64,000 nucleotides of DNA from Bacteroides sp. (GTDB taxonomy: Bacteria > Bacteroidota > Bacteroidia > Bacteroidales > Bacteroidaceae): positions 1-64,000 of the forward strand of contig JAJQAY010000144.1 in NCBI GenBank assembly GCA_021203515.1. The letters are read 5' to 3'. Both the position numbers and the translations under genes were made by a program. The notes under the pieces were generated by a model. The model ran no database searches, was not told the origin of the DNA, and worked only from the letters and a program-made list of their open reading frames with translations. Positions 10,835 to 21,575 of the stretch are shown here, piece after piece. Each line of letters begins with the position of its first letter. The stretch's first letter is position 1.

Positions 10835-10969
10835 GTGTCAAACCCTTGCCATAAGTATCTCTAGAGCCTGTTTTATTCAAATAATCGACTCCGGGAGTTT
10901 TTGAAACTTGTTTACAAGGGGAATGTCCCCAAGCCGTCGCCGGAAAATTTCCGTCGCTCTTGTTTTTTA

Positions 10970-10997
10970 AAATCATAAATCATAAATCATAAATCAT
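10970..10997 (+). repeat. AAATCAT heptamer, four tandem copies
   Basis: Four perfect 7-base copies end 8 bases before the ATG of permease A3. They occupy the leader and ribosome-binding region, so copy-number change could alter translation. Confidence 0.7.
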
Positions 10998-11005
10998 AAT
11001 TCCCC

Positions 11006-12283
11006 ATGATACGTCTTTATTTTCAACAAGCCTTATACCATCTGCGCGAAAATCCCATTATAACCTGGGTTTCCGTGCTGGGTACAGCATTGTCCATCTG
11101 CATGATAATGGTACTTGTCATCACCTTCCAGGTGCGGCTTGTAGACTGCGAGCCGGAAGTGAACCGCAGCCGTTCGCTCTATGTCTCTGCCATGTCCGTC
11201 AAGGAGAAGGGAGGCAGTGACGGTAACTCGTCCAATGTCCGCATGTCGGTGCACACGGGGCGCGAGTGTTTCAAACCTCTCACTACGGCAGAGGCGGTGA
11301 CGCTTATCTCCCTACCCGAGAAGGTGCGTGCATCCCTGTCGGCAGGGGAGAAGACCACAGTCGATATGGTGCAGACGGATGAGGCCTTCTGGCATATCTT
11401 CCGGTTTCGTTTCCTCAGCGGCGAGGCGTTCACGAAGGCGGATAGCGATGCCGGACTGGCACGTGCCGTGCTCAGTGCTACGGTGGCACGCCGCCTTTTC
11501 GGTACGACAGATGTGGCGGGCAAGACAGTGCTGCTGAACCATGTGGAATACCGCATAACCGGTGTCGTGGCAGACGTATCCATGCTTGCCACTTCGGCCT
11601 ATGCACAGATATGGATACCTTATAATTCTACGGACATGTCACAGATAACGTGGTGAGAGAATACGATGGGCAGATGCGTGCGGTCATTCTGGCGCATACA
11701 GCCGATGATTTTCCTGCCATCCGCGAGGAGGTGGAGCAACTTCGCCTCAAATACGTCGACGGGCTGCGCGATGCGGAAGTGTTCTATCGCGGACAACCGG
11801 ACGAGCAGTTTGCCAACCTCTACCGGAAGTGGAGCGAGGTGCCCGACACGAAAGCCGTCGTCCTGCGCTATACGCTCATCATCACCATTCTGCTCATCGT
11901 CCCTGCCATCAACCTGAGCAGCATGACGCTCTCCCGTATGCGTAAGCGTATGGCAGAGATAGGTGTGCGCAAGGCTTTTGGTGCTACGGGGCGAACTGAT
12001 GCGGCAAATCTTCTTTGAAAACCTGCTGCTGACACTCTTTGCCGGCCTCCTGGGACTTGCCTTGAGCTACGCCGCCACTTTCCTGCTGAACGGCTTCCTG
12101 TTCAACAACACTACCAATGCCTACCTTAGCGGTAAGACGGCTTTGACACCGGGTATGCTACTCTCGCCCTGGGCCTTCCTTGCCGCTTTCGGTTTCCGTC
12201 CGCTGATGAACATTCTTTCGGCCGGGATACCGGCATGGCGGGCTTCGAGGATGAATATAACGGATGCAATCAATCAAAGGTAA
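11006..12283 (+). pseudogene. ABC permease, MacB/FtsX type (A3), two frameshifts
   Basis: It starts MIRLYFQQALYHLRENPI, like A1 and A2. The frame changes near 11650 (ACGTGGTGAGAG, apparently one base short) and again near 11990 (GCTACGGGGCGA, apparently two bases short where ACG CGG GGC would restore the family segment). Restored, the protein has an N-terminal helix, a periplasmic domain and an FtsX domain with MAEIGVRKAFGAT. It ends at the start of B3, so the A3/B3 pair is probably co-translated. Confidence 0.72.
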
Positions 12284-13561
12284 ATGATAGTTATGAAAAC
12301 GATATTGAAACAAATAAGAAACGAGTGGCGCAGTAATCTTTTTCTCTTTGTAGAGCTGCTGCTGGTTTTTGCCGTACTGTGGTATATTGTGGACTGGACG
12401 CTTGTCACCGCCCGCACCTACTATGCTCCTCTGGGATATGATACGGAGCATTGCTATAACATTTCCGTCAGCAAGCTCGCTCCGAATTCTCCCCTTTATC
12501 ATTCCGGATTGACTACGGATAACGATATGGAAGATTTGCTCCAGCTTGTCGACCGTCTGCGCCATCGCCCCGGTGTGGAGGCTGTCTCCCTTTCGCAAAA
12601 CTGCTATCCGTACAATGAAGGGAGCAACGGCATAGAGATTGGCATCGACTCCGTAATCATACATGCACGGCTTCTTTGGGTAGATGCGGACTTCTTTCGT
12701 GTCTTCCGCTACTCTGCCACCGAGGAGGCGGAATTTGATAAAATGGCGGAAGCATTGCGCGACAATAAGCTTGTGGTCTCCTCCAACCTTGCCGACGGAT
12801 ACCCCGAACTGGGCCTGAACAGTGCTGCATCATTGCTGGGGCAGGAAGTCAGGCTTTTGAACTACGGTGAAGATGCCCGCGGGCGTATCGGGGCGGTGGG
12901 CACGCCTGTACGTTGGTCGCATTTCTATATTCCTTCGCAGTGGGGTGGCACTTTTGTTGCCCTTCCCCTCGATGCTGAGAGGTTGAAGGATTTCGGTGGC
13001 CCCCGCTATGTCAACCTCAGCCTTCGTGTCAACGAAGATGCCGACAAAGACTTTGCCGAACAGCTGATGAACGATGCCGACCGTCTTTATCAGGTAGGCA
13101 ATCTTTATCTGCTGGATATCTCATCGTTCGATTATCTGCGTGAAATCTGCGAACTGGAAGATATGAATGAAGTGAAAACACAACTTTGTGTGCTCGGCTT
13201 CTTGCTGCTGAATATCTTTCTGGGTGTTATCGGAACATTCTGGTTCCGCACGCAGCAACGCCGTAAAGAAGTTGCATTGCGTCTGGCTATGGGAAGCTCC
13301 CGCCGGAATTTCTTTTCCTACCTTATGTACGAGGGAATGCTGTTGCTCACGTTGGCCGCAGTGCCGGCAGCCATCATTGCCTTCAATGTCGGAATAGCCG
13401 AATTGGTGGATGTCAGCAGAGACTCTTTCAACGCTGTACGTTTTCTGTCGGGCATTGCCTTCACATGGTTGCTCATGGCGTTGATGATTTTCGCCGGTAT
13501 CTGGTATCCTGCCCGTGGAGCTATGAAAGTGCAGCCTGCCGAAGCATTGCACGATGAGTAA
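12284..13561 (+). CDS. ABC permease, MacB/FtsX type (B3)
   Basis: Intact protein of 425 residues from the first ATG; an ATG at 12293 (MKTILKQIRNEWRSN) aligns better with B2 and may be the true start. Architecture matches B2: a membrane helix near the N-terminus, a periplasmic domain, then VIGTFWFRTQQRRKEVALRL within the FtsX domain and a C-terminal PAEALHDE. It is the last gene of the transporter operon. Confidence 0.88.
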   Translation: MIVMKTILKQIRNEWRSNLFLFVELLLVFAVLWYIVDWTLVTARTYYAPLGYDTEHCYNISVSKLAPNSPLYHSGLTTDNDMEDLLQLVDRLRHRPGVEAVSLSQNCYPYNEGSNGIEIGIDSVIIHARLLWVDADFFRVFRYSATEEAEFDKMAEALRDNKLVVSSNLADGYPELGLNSAASLLGQEVRLLNYGEDARGRIGAVGTPVRWSHFYIPSQWGGTFVALPLDAERLKDFGGPRYVNLSLRVNEDADKDFAEQLMNDADRLYQVGNLYLLDISSFDYLREICELEDMNEVKTQLCVLGFLLLNIFLGVIGTFWFRTQQRRKEVALRLAMGSSRRNFFSYLMYEGMLLLTLAAVPAAIIAFNVGIAELVDVSRDSFNAVRFLSGIAFTWLLMALMIFAGIWYPARGAMKVQPAEALHDE

Positions 13562-13600
13562 GTTTTTGGTAGAAACTGTGCAAATTCTCAATATAACTTG

Positions 13601-13608
13601 TATATTTG
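13601..13608 (+). promoter_or_regulatory. -7 box TATATTTG
   Basis: Exact TAnnTTTG match, 43 bases before the sensor-kinase start. The -33 element is poor (CTGTG at 13576-13580). Confidence 0.5.
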
Positions 13609-13651
13609 CGTACCTTTAAATAGGTCTTCGCGGATAATCTAAAGTTTTGAT

Positions 13652-16257
13652 ATGAGAAAACATCTTTTCTTGATAATAGCATTTACTTTCTTATGCTTGA
13701 CGGCAGGAACGCTTTCGGCTTCGGAAAGAACATATAACGTACTCTTCATCCAATCTTATACAAACCGTACGCCGTGGCATAGCCATTTGGTTGCCGGTTT
13801 GCAGGAAGGATTGGAGAAGGGTGGGGTAAAGGCAATGTCGTTACGGAGTATTTGAATGCCGATTATTGGTCTTTTGCTTCGGAATGCTTCATCATGCGGC
13901 GCATATGCGAGCGTGCCCGCCAGCGAAATACGGATTTGATTGTGACCTCCAGCGACGAAGCCTTTTTTACTCTGACACATTGCGGCGACTCCTTGCCGCA
14001 TCAGATACCGGTAGTGGTTTCCGGTATCAAGTATCCTGATAATAAGTTGCTGGAAAGTATGCCTAACGTTTCAGGGTATACTTCTAAAACAGATTTCATG
14101 GCCTTGCTGGAAGAAGCTATACGGCTGTTTCCCTCACGCAAAGAGATTGTCTGTTTGTCGGACAGCAGCTTTTTAAGTCGCAAAGGGGTGTCGGCAGTAG
14201 AAGAAATCTGGGGGGGGGAGTTTGCAAAGAAACATCCGGGATACACTTTGAAGAACCTCAATGTGCAAGACCGGTCGCTCAATGCTGTGATTACTTCTAT
14301 CTGTTATGATTATAACGCCTATAAGCATATCGTCATTGCGCCCAAATGGATACCTTTCCTTTCTTTGAAGCTGAAAGCCCCCGTATTTGCCAGCCAAAAC
14401 CTGGCAATGACAAACGGTGTCTTATGCGTTTATGATGTAGAGCCTTCCAAGGATACGTTTGCGGCCGGAAAGCAGGCGGCAAGTATATTGAAAGGCGAGT
14501 ATCCTTCTACGTTCGGAGTGACCGACCTGAACGGAAAGTTATTGTATGACTACAAGCAGTTGGATTTCTTTCATGTCGATAAGGATAGCATCAGTCAAAA
14601 TAGCACTATTTTGAATATTCCGTTGATAGAGCGCTACCGGATATGGTTTATTCTGCTCTATTCGATTGTTGTAGGCGCATTGGTATTACTCGTCTTGTGG
14701 CTGTACCGCCTCAATCGCCGGGAGTCGCGCAGGCGGATGTATGCGCAAACCCGTTTGCTGGTGCAACATCGCCTCGTAGAACAACGGGATGAATTTGATA
14801 ATATCTTCTGCTCCATTCGCGACGGGCTGATTACGTATGATACGGACTTGCGCATCCACTTCGTCAACCATGCTTTGATGAAAATGCTGGACTTGCCCAT
14901 CGACACGCATGTGGCGCGTTATTATGAAGGACAGATTGCCGGTTCTATTTTCGGTATCTTCGTAAAGGGTGAGAATATCTTGCAGACTTTGCTGAAACAG
15001 GTGCGTGCTAATAAAAGTCCCATCCCCATTCCGGAAAATGCCTTCATGCAGGAGGATGCAAAAGGCGCTTATTTCCCGGTTTCCGGTGAGGTGGTGCCTA
15101 TCTTTGCCAAGGACAGAATGACGGGAATGGCAATCGTTTGCCGCAATATTTCGGAAGAAGAGATGCAGAAGCGTTTCTTCAACATGGCGATTGAAGAAAG
15201 TTCCATCTACCCGTGGCAATATAATATACGCATGAACAGTTTCCATTTCCCTAACGGATTGTTGCAGTGCTTTAATTATTATGCCAGTACGGATTATATT
15301 TCGAGAGCCGAGTTGGATTATCTTATCCATCCTGCCGATTTGATTAGGACGCGTAAGCATTTCGATGATATTCTGAAAGGAAACGAGTTGAATTCCCGTA
15401 TGAATTTCCGCATACAGAATTCCGACGGCGGATTTGAATGGTGGGAGTTCCGCAGTATGGCATACGACGGTTTGACGTCGGATACCCCGTATATGGTGAT
15501 GGGTGTTTGCCAGAGCGTTCAACGCTATAAAGATACGGAAGAAGCGTTGATAGCCGCCCGCGACCGTGCCCTTCAGGCAGATAAACTGAAGTCGGCTTTC
15601 CTTGCCAACATGAGCCATGAGATACGTACTCCGCTGAATGCGATAGTGGGCTTCTCCGACTTGCTGAAAGACCTGAGCGCATTCTCTACGGAAGAAATAC
15701 AGCAGTTTGTCGAAACAATCAATATCAATTGTACGCTGCTGCTGGCTCTGATTAATGATATTCTGGACTTGTCGCGTATAGAATCCGGTACGATGGACTT
15801 TAAGTTTGCATCCCATAATCTTACATTTGTGATGCAACAAGTCTACGACTCTCAGCAGTTAAGTATGCCGGACGGGGTGGAACTGCGTACGGAACTTCCC
15901 GAGGGGGAAGGGAAAAATATTATCACATACTCTGTACGCCTGAAGCAAGTAGTAAATAACCTGATTAATAACGCCAAGAAGTTCACTACACAGGGTAGTA
16001 TTACTTTCGGCTACCACGTGACAGAACCCGATTATACCACGATTTTTGTGCAAGACACGGGGTGCGGTATCTCGGAAGAAGGGTTGAAGCATATCTTTGA
16101 ACGCTTCTATAAGGTGGACAGCTTTACGCAAGGTGCCGGACTGGGATTGAGTATCTGCCAGACGATTGTAGACCGTCTGCACGGCACGATTACGGTTTCA
16201 TCCGAAGTGGGTAAGGGAACCCGCTTTGAGGTACGGGTTCCTGATGTGAACGAATAG
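13652..16257 (+). pseudogene. Membrane sensor histidine kinase with periplasmic binding domain and PAS, one frameshift
   Basis: A signal peptide (about 1-22) is followed by an ABC-substrate-binding-like sensor region starting YNVLFIQSYTNRTPWHSHL, a transmembrane helix (about 330-355), PAS-type segments, a HisKA H-box (NMSHEIRTPLN) and a HATPase with N-box, DTGCGI and GAGLGLSI motifs. There is no receiver domain, so it should phosphorylate a separate regulator that is not seen here. The frame breaks near 13830-13850; one added base gives 868 residues. A G9 tract (14210-14218) lies in frame in the sensor region. Ligand and target genes are unknown. Confidence 0.8.
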
Positions 16258-16263
16258 CAGTTC

Positions 16264-17498
16264 CTATTCTACGCGCTTGCATCCGTTCGATTGCAAGAAT
16301 TCATCCAATATTTGTTCGTGATTGCCATGCAGCAGGATGTGGTGATTGCCCAGCGGATTTCTTAAAAAGTATTCTGCCGGGGTATTCATTTTCAGTCGGG
16401 CCTGCGTGCGGCACATATTGATGTAGTTGGTATTTTCGGTCAATGTTCCCGTGCTGAGGTAATATTCATCCAGGCACTCTCCGCCACATTTCACGATAGT
16501 AACGTCTCCGGTGGGCAGGATGCCCTGTATGCCGATGCCGCTTTCCGTCTCAAAGTGGTTGCGGATGATGAATTGCTCCGCCTGCGTGATGCCTACGGTG
16601 CAATGTGCCAATATGATTTCGTTGGTGCGGGCATTAATCATGGAGGGGTTGGCCATGAAAGAAGACTTCTCCGTCAGCACCTTGGCGGCAAGCATGGTGA
16701 AGACGGATTGCAAGTCGCCTTCACATCCGGCAATGATGCCTTCGTCGTTCAGCAGTGCCAGCGCCAGGCATCCGGTGGTGCCGGTCTGCTCTATCAGGCG
16801 GAAACAGCTAAGGGTGAGTGCACTTAGGTGTTCTTCGTCCACAATCTTCCGGATGGCGCGATACAGGCGCATGGCCTTTATCATATCTTCGGGGTAGCCT
16901 CACGACATGCAAGCGCCTTTCCTGCCAGTGCGGCACAGGCTTCGCCCACTTCATCGTCCGTAATATTCTCGTAATGTTCGTAGATACGTTCCAGAGGGAT
17001 GTCCATATATTCCACTCCCCAGCGCCACTTGGCTAGCAGATAGTCCACGTTGCTGGCCACGAGCCAGCTAGACGGAGTGCCCAGCACGCCGATACGCGTT
17101 CCCGAAAGGCTGCGTTGCGCCATGAAGTTGCTGTGTAATACAAATATCCGTTTAATGATTTCGGTCAGTTCGCCGTGCAGGATTTCACTTTTCATTCCGC
17201 GTCCGCGCAGCCAGGAAGATATTTCGAGGGCGGCGGCAAGCGAGTTCTGCATCCCGTCCGCCAGCATGATGGCGGGGTGGGGAAGGGACTCGAAGTGTTG
17301 GATAACCAGTCGTTCCACTCCGCCGGTGGCGATGAACAGAATACTGAATTCATCAGGGGACAGCTTTTTTATATCTTGGTAGTCGATGACGTTGACTGTG
17401 AAATATTTTTCAAGTTCAGTCAGTATCACTTCATGGGAACTGCGAACAGATGCTTGCTTGTGTAGTAAGGAAGCAAAGGTTATTAAGTTTATGACCAT
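16264..17498 (-). pseudogene. L-fucose isomerase-like protein, one frameshift
   Basis: Two overlapping frames together make one 411-residue protein. The break is near 16890-16896, where one more C in GCTACCCCGAAG joins ACREATPE to DMIKAMRLYRAIRK. The N-terminal half has the alternating fold and ATGG-type loop of fucose/arabinose isomerase-like proteins. The C-terminal half has HCTVGI, GQ-like loops and a GNHH segment. The start is taken at MVINLITF (17498), 38 bases from a -7 box. The gene ends 6 bases from the convergent kinase gene. The substrate cannot be named from sequence. Confidence 0.55.
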
Positions 17499-17535
17499 GG
17501 TGTTATGCACTATTTTAAATTGGTTTATGATATAA

Positions 17536-17543
17536 CAAATGTA
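17536..17543 (-). promoter_or_regulatory. -7 box TACATTTG
   Basis: Exact consensus on the minus strand, upstream of the isomerase-like gene. A second match (TACCTTTG) lies at 17568-17575. Confidence 0.5.
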
Positions 17544-17668
17544 GTTGTTCGTTAGTTTAACTATGTTCAAAGGTATAAGTTTCTTTCTGAATAGCCTACT
17601 GTTTTTAATATAGATAAGGTTTTTAAAGTTTTTATGTCTTTGCGCCTCTCTTGTATCAAATAAATCAC

Positions 17669-17676
17669 TACATTTG
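17669..17676 (+). promoter_or_regulatory. -7 box TACATTTG
   Basis: Exact consensus followed by GCGCC, 70 bases before the aminotransferase start. Confidence 0.5.
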
Positions 17677-17746
17677 CGCCTTAAACGATAATATGATAGC
17701 TAAATCATAACATAAACTGTAATCTGTTAAATCGTAAATAAAACTC

Positions 17747-18946
17747 ATGCCAACAATATCTATTCGCGGAACGGAGATGCCCGCATCTCCTATCAGAAAA
17801 CTGACTCCTCTGGCCGACGCAGCCAAACAACGGGGCGTACACGTATTCCACCTCAACATCGGACAGCCCGACCTACCCACACCGCAAGTTGCAATCGATG
17901 CCATACGCAACATCGACCGGAAGGTGTTGGAGTACAGCCCCAGTGCGGGATACCGTAGTTACCGCGAAAAGCTGGTAGGGTATTATGACAAGTATAATAT
18001 TAAGCTGACGGCCGACGACATTATCATCACTTCCGGCGGTTCGGAAGCGGTGCTGTTCTCGTTTCTGGCATGCCTCAATCCGGGTGACGAGATTATCGTT
18101 CCGGAACCGGCTTATGCCAACTATATGGCGTTTGCCATTTCTGCAGGTGCCAAAAACCGCACCATTGCTACGACCATTGAAGAGGGGTTCTCGCTTCCCA
18201 AAGTAGAGAAGTTCGAGGAACTGATTAATGAGCGCACCCGTGCCATCCTGATTTGTAATCCCAATAACCCGACGGGCTACCTCTATACCCGCCGTGAAAT
18301 GAACCAGATACGCGACCTCGTGAAGAAGTACGACCTTTTCCTATTCTCCGACGAGGTGTATCGCGAGTTCATCTATACCGGTTCTCCTTATATCTCCGCC
18401 TGCCACCTGACGGGCATCGAGAACAATGTTGTCTTGATAGACTCCGTGTCCAAGCGATACTCCGAATGTGGCATCCGTATCGGTGCCTTGATAACGAAGA
18501 ACAAGGAGATACGCGATGCCGTGATGAAGTTCTGCCAGGCCCGTCTGAGTCCTCCGTTGATAGGGCAGATTGCTGCCGAAGCATCACTTGATGCAGGCGA
18601 GGATTATCTGCGCGATACCTACGATGAATACGTGGAGCGTCGTAAATGCTTGATTGACGGGCTGAACCGCATCCCTGGTGTTTACTCTCCCATACCGATG
18701 GGTGCGTTCTATACTGTAGCCAAACTTCCCGTAGACGACTCGGACAAGTTCTGTGCCTGGTGTCTTTCCGACTTTGAATACGAAGAACAGACGGTCTTCA
18801 TGGCTCCCGCTTCCGGCTTCTACACCACACCGGGCTCCGGCCGCAATGAAGTCCGCATAGCTTACGTACTGAAGAAAAAAGACCTGACCCGTGCGCTCTT
18901 CGTGTTGTCAAAAGCCTTGGAAGCCTATCCGGGCAGAGTTATTTAG
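17747..18946 (+). CDS. Class I/II PLP-dependent aminotransferase
   Basis: A 399-residue cytoplasmic protein with the AspC/AlaA-type fold. Markers are NIGQPDLPTP near the N-terminus, SGGSEA (phosphate-binding region), NPNNPTG, the SDEVY aspartate that pairs with the PLP ring nitrogen, and SVSKRYS with the PLP lysine. The C-terminal Arg region (GRNEVRIAY) binds the substrate carboxylate. The exact amino donor cannot be fixed from sequence; aspartate, alanine or aromatic substrates are possible. It is a single-gene unit with its own promoter, followed by a palindromic repeat. Confidence 0.9.
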   Translation: MPTISIRGTEMPASPIRKLTPLADAAKQRGVHVFHLNIGQPDLPTPQVAIDAIRNIDRKVLEYSPSAGYRSYREKLVGYYDKYNIKLTADDIIITSGGSEAVLFSFLACLNPGDEIIVPEPAYANYMAFAISAGAKNRTIATTIEEGFSLPKVEKFEELINERTRAILICNPNNPTGYLYTRREMNQIRDLVKKYDLFLFSDEVYREFIYTGSPYISACHLTGIENNVVLIDSVSKRYSECGIRIGALITKNKEIRDAVMKFCQARLSPPLIGQIAAEASLDAGEDYLRDTYDEYVERRKCLIDGLNRIPGVYSPIPMGAFYTVAKLPVDDSDKFCAWCLSDFEYEEQTVFMAPASGFYTTPGSGRNEVRIAYVLKKKDLTRALFVLSKALEAYPGRVI

Positions 18947-18963
18947 TATTAGGAAATATGTTG

Positions 18964-19052
18964 AAACGCAGATTAACGCAGATTTTCGCAAAGAATATTA
19001 TTTAAAATGGCATAGCCTTATAATCTGCGAAAATCTGCGTTAATTTGCGTTT
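18964..19052. repeat. Palindromic element, module C
   Basis: Arms at 18964-18990 and 19026-19052, built from ACGCAGATTAACGCAGATT and its complement with one mismatch. The same module recurs at 42174-42254 and 57585-57664. It lies directly after the aminotransferase gene and may serve as a terminator. Confidence 0.85.
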
Positions 19053-19092
19053 CAATAATATAGATATAATGAGAACTACTTAATACTTAAAT

Positions 19093-20337
19093 ATGAGTTT
19101 ATCGCTATTTATCGCTCACCGTATTTATCGCGGTTCGGACCTCGGAAAACAAGTCTCCCGTCCTGCCGTGCTCATCGCTACCATTGGCGTTGCCATCGGA
19201 TTGGCGGTGATGATTATTGCCGTGTCGGTAATCATCGGTTTCAAGAGCCAGGTGCGCGATAAGATTATAGGGTTCGGTTCTCACATCCAAATCAGCCATG
19301 CCGATGCTGCCCGTTCTTTCGAGACGCGTCCCGTGGCGGCAACGGACAGCCTGCTTGCCGTTCTTCACGATTATCCCGCCGTGAAGCATGTGCAGCGCTA
19401 CTCCACCAAGCCGGGTATGATAAAGACCTCCGATGCGTTTCAAGGTATGGTGCTGAAAGGCATCGGCCCCGAATACAGCACTTCTTTCTTCCGCCGCCAT
19501 CTGCTCGAAGGCGAGTTTCCGCAGTTCAGCGACTCGGCTTCTTCCAACCGTGTTGTCATTTCAAAAGCCATTGCCGACAAGATGAAGCTGAAGTTGGGCG
19601 ACAAGATAGATACCTATTATATACAGAAAGAGGTGCGTGCCCGTCGTCTGACGATTGTCGGCATTTACCAGACTAACTTCTCCGAATACGACAACCTTTT
19701 CCTGCTGACCGACCTCTGCCTGGTGAACCGTCTGAACAAGTGGGAGCCGGACCAGGTGAGTGGAATAGAGTTGGAGTTGCGCGACTATTCCCAACTGGAC
19801 GCCGCCACCTATCAGATAGCCGACGAACTGAGCAAACATCCCGACCATTACGGCGCGGAATATTGTGTCCGCAACGTGGAGCAACTCAATCCGTCGATAT
19901 TTGCATGGCTGGAGATTTTGGACGTCAATATATGGGTCATTCTTATATTGATGCTCGGAGTGGCCGGCTTCACGATGGTGTCCGGGCTGCTGATTATCAT
20001 TATCGAGCGTACTTCAATGATTGGTATCCTGAAATCGCTGGGCGCCAACAACTATACTATTCGCAAACTTTTCCTTTGGCTTGCCGTCTTCCTTATCGGA
20101 AAAGGGATGCTGTGGGGAAACCTAATAGGTCTGGCTTTCTACTTTGTCCAGAAATGGTTCGGGCTGTTCCGTCTCAATCCGGAGACGTACTATATGGATA
20201 CCGTCCCCGTATCTTTCAATATCTGGATTTTCCTGTTGCTGAACGTCGGCACGTTGCTGGCTTCGGTCTTCATGCTGCTGGGGCCTTCTTATATTATCAC
20301 GCGCATCCGTCCGGCCAATTCCATGCGTTACGAGTAG
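19093..20337 (+). CDS. LolC/LolE-type ABC permease (FtsX family)
   Basis: A 414-residue inner-membrane protein. The first helix is at about 24-50 (IATIGVAIGLAVMIIAVSVI), followed by a periplasmic domain (about 60-265) and three C-terminal helices, with the FtsX signature around IIERTSMIGILKSLGANN. LolC/E proteins extract lipoproteins from the inner membrane using the LolD ATPase. No ATPase is adjacent, so it must borrow one. It differs clearly from the six MacB-type permeases upstream. Confidence 0.85.
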   Translation: MSLSLFIAHRIYRGSDLGKQVSRPAVLIATIGVAIGLAVMIIAVSVIIGFKSQVRDKIIGFGSHIQISHADAARSFETRPVAATDSLLAVLHDYPAVKHVQRYSTKPGMIKTSDAFQGMVLKGIGPEYSTSFFRRHLLEGEFPQFSDSASSNRVVISKAIADKMKLKLGDKIDTYYIQKEVRARRLTIVGIYQTNFSEYDNLFLLTDLCLVNRLNKWEPDQVSGIELELRDYSQLDAATYQIADELSKHPDHYGAEYCVRNVEQLNPSIFAWLEILDVNIWVILILMLGVAGFTMVSGLLIIIIERTSMIGILKSLGANNYTIRKLFLWLAVFLIGKGMLWGNLIGLAFYFVQKWFGLFRLNPETYYMDTVPVSFNIWIFLLLNVGTLLASVFMLLGPSYIITRIRPANSMRYE

Positions 20338-20462
20338 TAGGCAAAGCCCTTTTTCCAGTAAGTACACCTTCACATTCTTTACTTTCTTTGTGCAAACATT
20401 CCTTTCGGCGTGTCTGTTTGCAGCCACACGCGCTCATTGCGTGAATTAAAAACTAATAGATT

Positions 20463-21509
20463 ATGGAAGAAAGAAAAAATGTGGAGTTGGCGGAGTATAT
20501 GGCGGACGTCATAGCCCGCCTGCGGGAGGAGAAGAAGTATCCGGCAGCCCGTATCTACCGCAGTACGCTGAACTCCTTTATGGCTTTTGCTGCGGAAGAG
20601 TCCGGAGATACGTTGGTGGATGATGTTTATACTCCTGGCAGGCTGAAAGCCTATCAGTGTTGGTTGCGTGGCCGTAGGGCGAAGTGGAACACGGTTTCTA
20701 CTTATATGCGTAGCCTCCATGCGGTGTACAACCGTCTTTGTGTGCCGGGCAGTGCGGAGTATAATCCTAAACTGTTCGACGATGTATATACGAAGGTGGA
20801 GTCGAAAACCAAGCGTGCGTTGGAGAAAGAGGAAATGGAGTTGCTGGTAGAGGAAGGATTGGGATTACTGTCCCGGACGGAAGATGTGCCTGCCGACAGC
20901 ACCCCGCCTGCCGACCCTCCTTTGCCCACTACCGTACAATGCGCCCTTGCCTACTTTGTGCTGATGTTCTGCCTTCGAGGTATGCCTTTTATCGACCTTG
21001 CTTACCTGCGTAAGCAGGACTTGGAAGGCGACACGATAACGTATTGCCGCCACAAGACGGGTCGACAAATCACCCTGCGTATTCCTCCGGAAGCAATAGG
21101 GCTTTTCGAGGCTTTCCGCAATAAGGATGCCCGTTCCACCTGGCTTTTCCCTATTCTCGATGTTGGCAAGACTGACGATGCCCGTCTGTACGAGTATTAC
21201 CTCAAGGCGTTGCATCGCTTCAATCACCAACTAAGCCAGGTAGCTGCCTTGCTGCTTCCCGGTGTGCGGTTGAGTTCGTACACCTCGCGCCATACTTGGG
21301 CCACGCTGGCATTCCGCCGTGGGATACATATCGGCGTTATCAGCAGGGCGTTGGGGCACTCGTCCGTCAAGGTTACGGAGACTTATCTCAAGCCTTTTGA
21401 AGATGCCAAGGTGGATGCTGCCAATGCTGACCTGATTGTATCTCTGGGCCGAAAGGAACGGGGAAAAGTTCTGAACAGTGGGCAGGCGGGACAGATGTTT
21501 GCCCGGTAG
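20463..21509 (+). CDS. Tyrosine recombinase, probable DNA invertase
   Basis: A 348-residue site-specific recombinase of the phage-integrase fold. The N-terminal core-binding domain spans about 1-115. The catalytic domain shows Arg172 (CLRGMPFI), Lys198 (CRHKTGR), Arg276-His277 (YTSRHTWAT), His299 (ALGHSS) and the nucleophile Tyr308 (TETYLKPF). Length and motifs match the Bacteroides Mpi/Tsr-type invertases. Its stop codon ends at 21509 and the left inverted repeat of the invertible segment starts at 21511, so the flanking segment is its likely substrate. A weak -7 box (TTTCTTTG) lies upstream. Confidence 0.9.
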   Translation: MEERKNVELAEYMADVIARLREEKKYPAARIYRSTLNSFMAFAAEESGDTLVDDVYTPGRLKAYQCWLRGRRAKWNTVSTYMRSLHAVYNRLCVPGSAEYNPKLFDDVYTKVESKTKRALEKEEMELLVEEGLGLLSRTEDVPADSTPPADPPLPTTVQCALAYFVLMFCLRGMPFIDLAYLRKQDLEGDTITYCRHKTGRQITLRIPPEAIGLFEAFRNKDARSTWLFPILDVGKTDDARLYEYYLKALHRFNHQLSQVAALLLPGVRLSSYTSRHTWATLAFRRGIHIGVISRALGHSSVKVTETYLKPFEDAKVDAANADLIVSLGRKERGKVLNSGQAGQMFAR

Positions 21510-21510
21510 G

Positions 21511-21528
21511 ATTACTTACCAAGTAATG
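21511..21528 (+). repeat. Left inverted repeat (IRL)
   Basis: ATTACTTACCAAGTAATG. It is itself nearly palindromic: ATTACTT / AAGTAAT around a 3-base centre, as expected for a tyrosine-recombinase core site with two half-sites. It starts 2 bases after the last base of the recombinase gene. Confidence 0.9.
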
Positions 21529-21543
21529 AGATGTTTCGTGTCG

Positions 21544-21575
21544 CAAAGGTGCGGAAATGCCTCAAATAATCCAAA
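21544..21575 (-). promoter_or_regulatory. Promoter inside the invertible segment
   Basis: On the minus strand a -33 TTTG (21575-21572) and a -7 box CACCTTTG (21551-21544, one mismatch to TAnnTTTG, followed by GCGAC as in many Bacteroides promoters) are 20 bases apart, within the consensus spacing. It reads toward the recombinase in the orientation shown. Confidence 0.65.
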
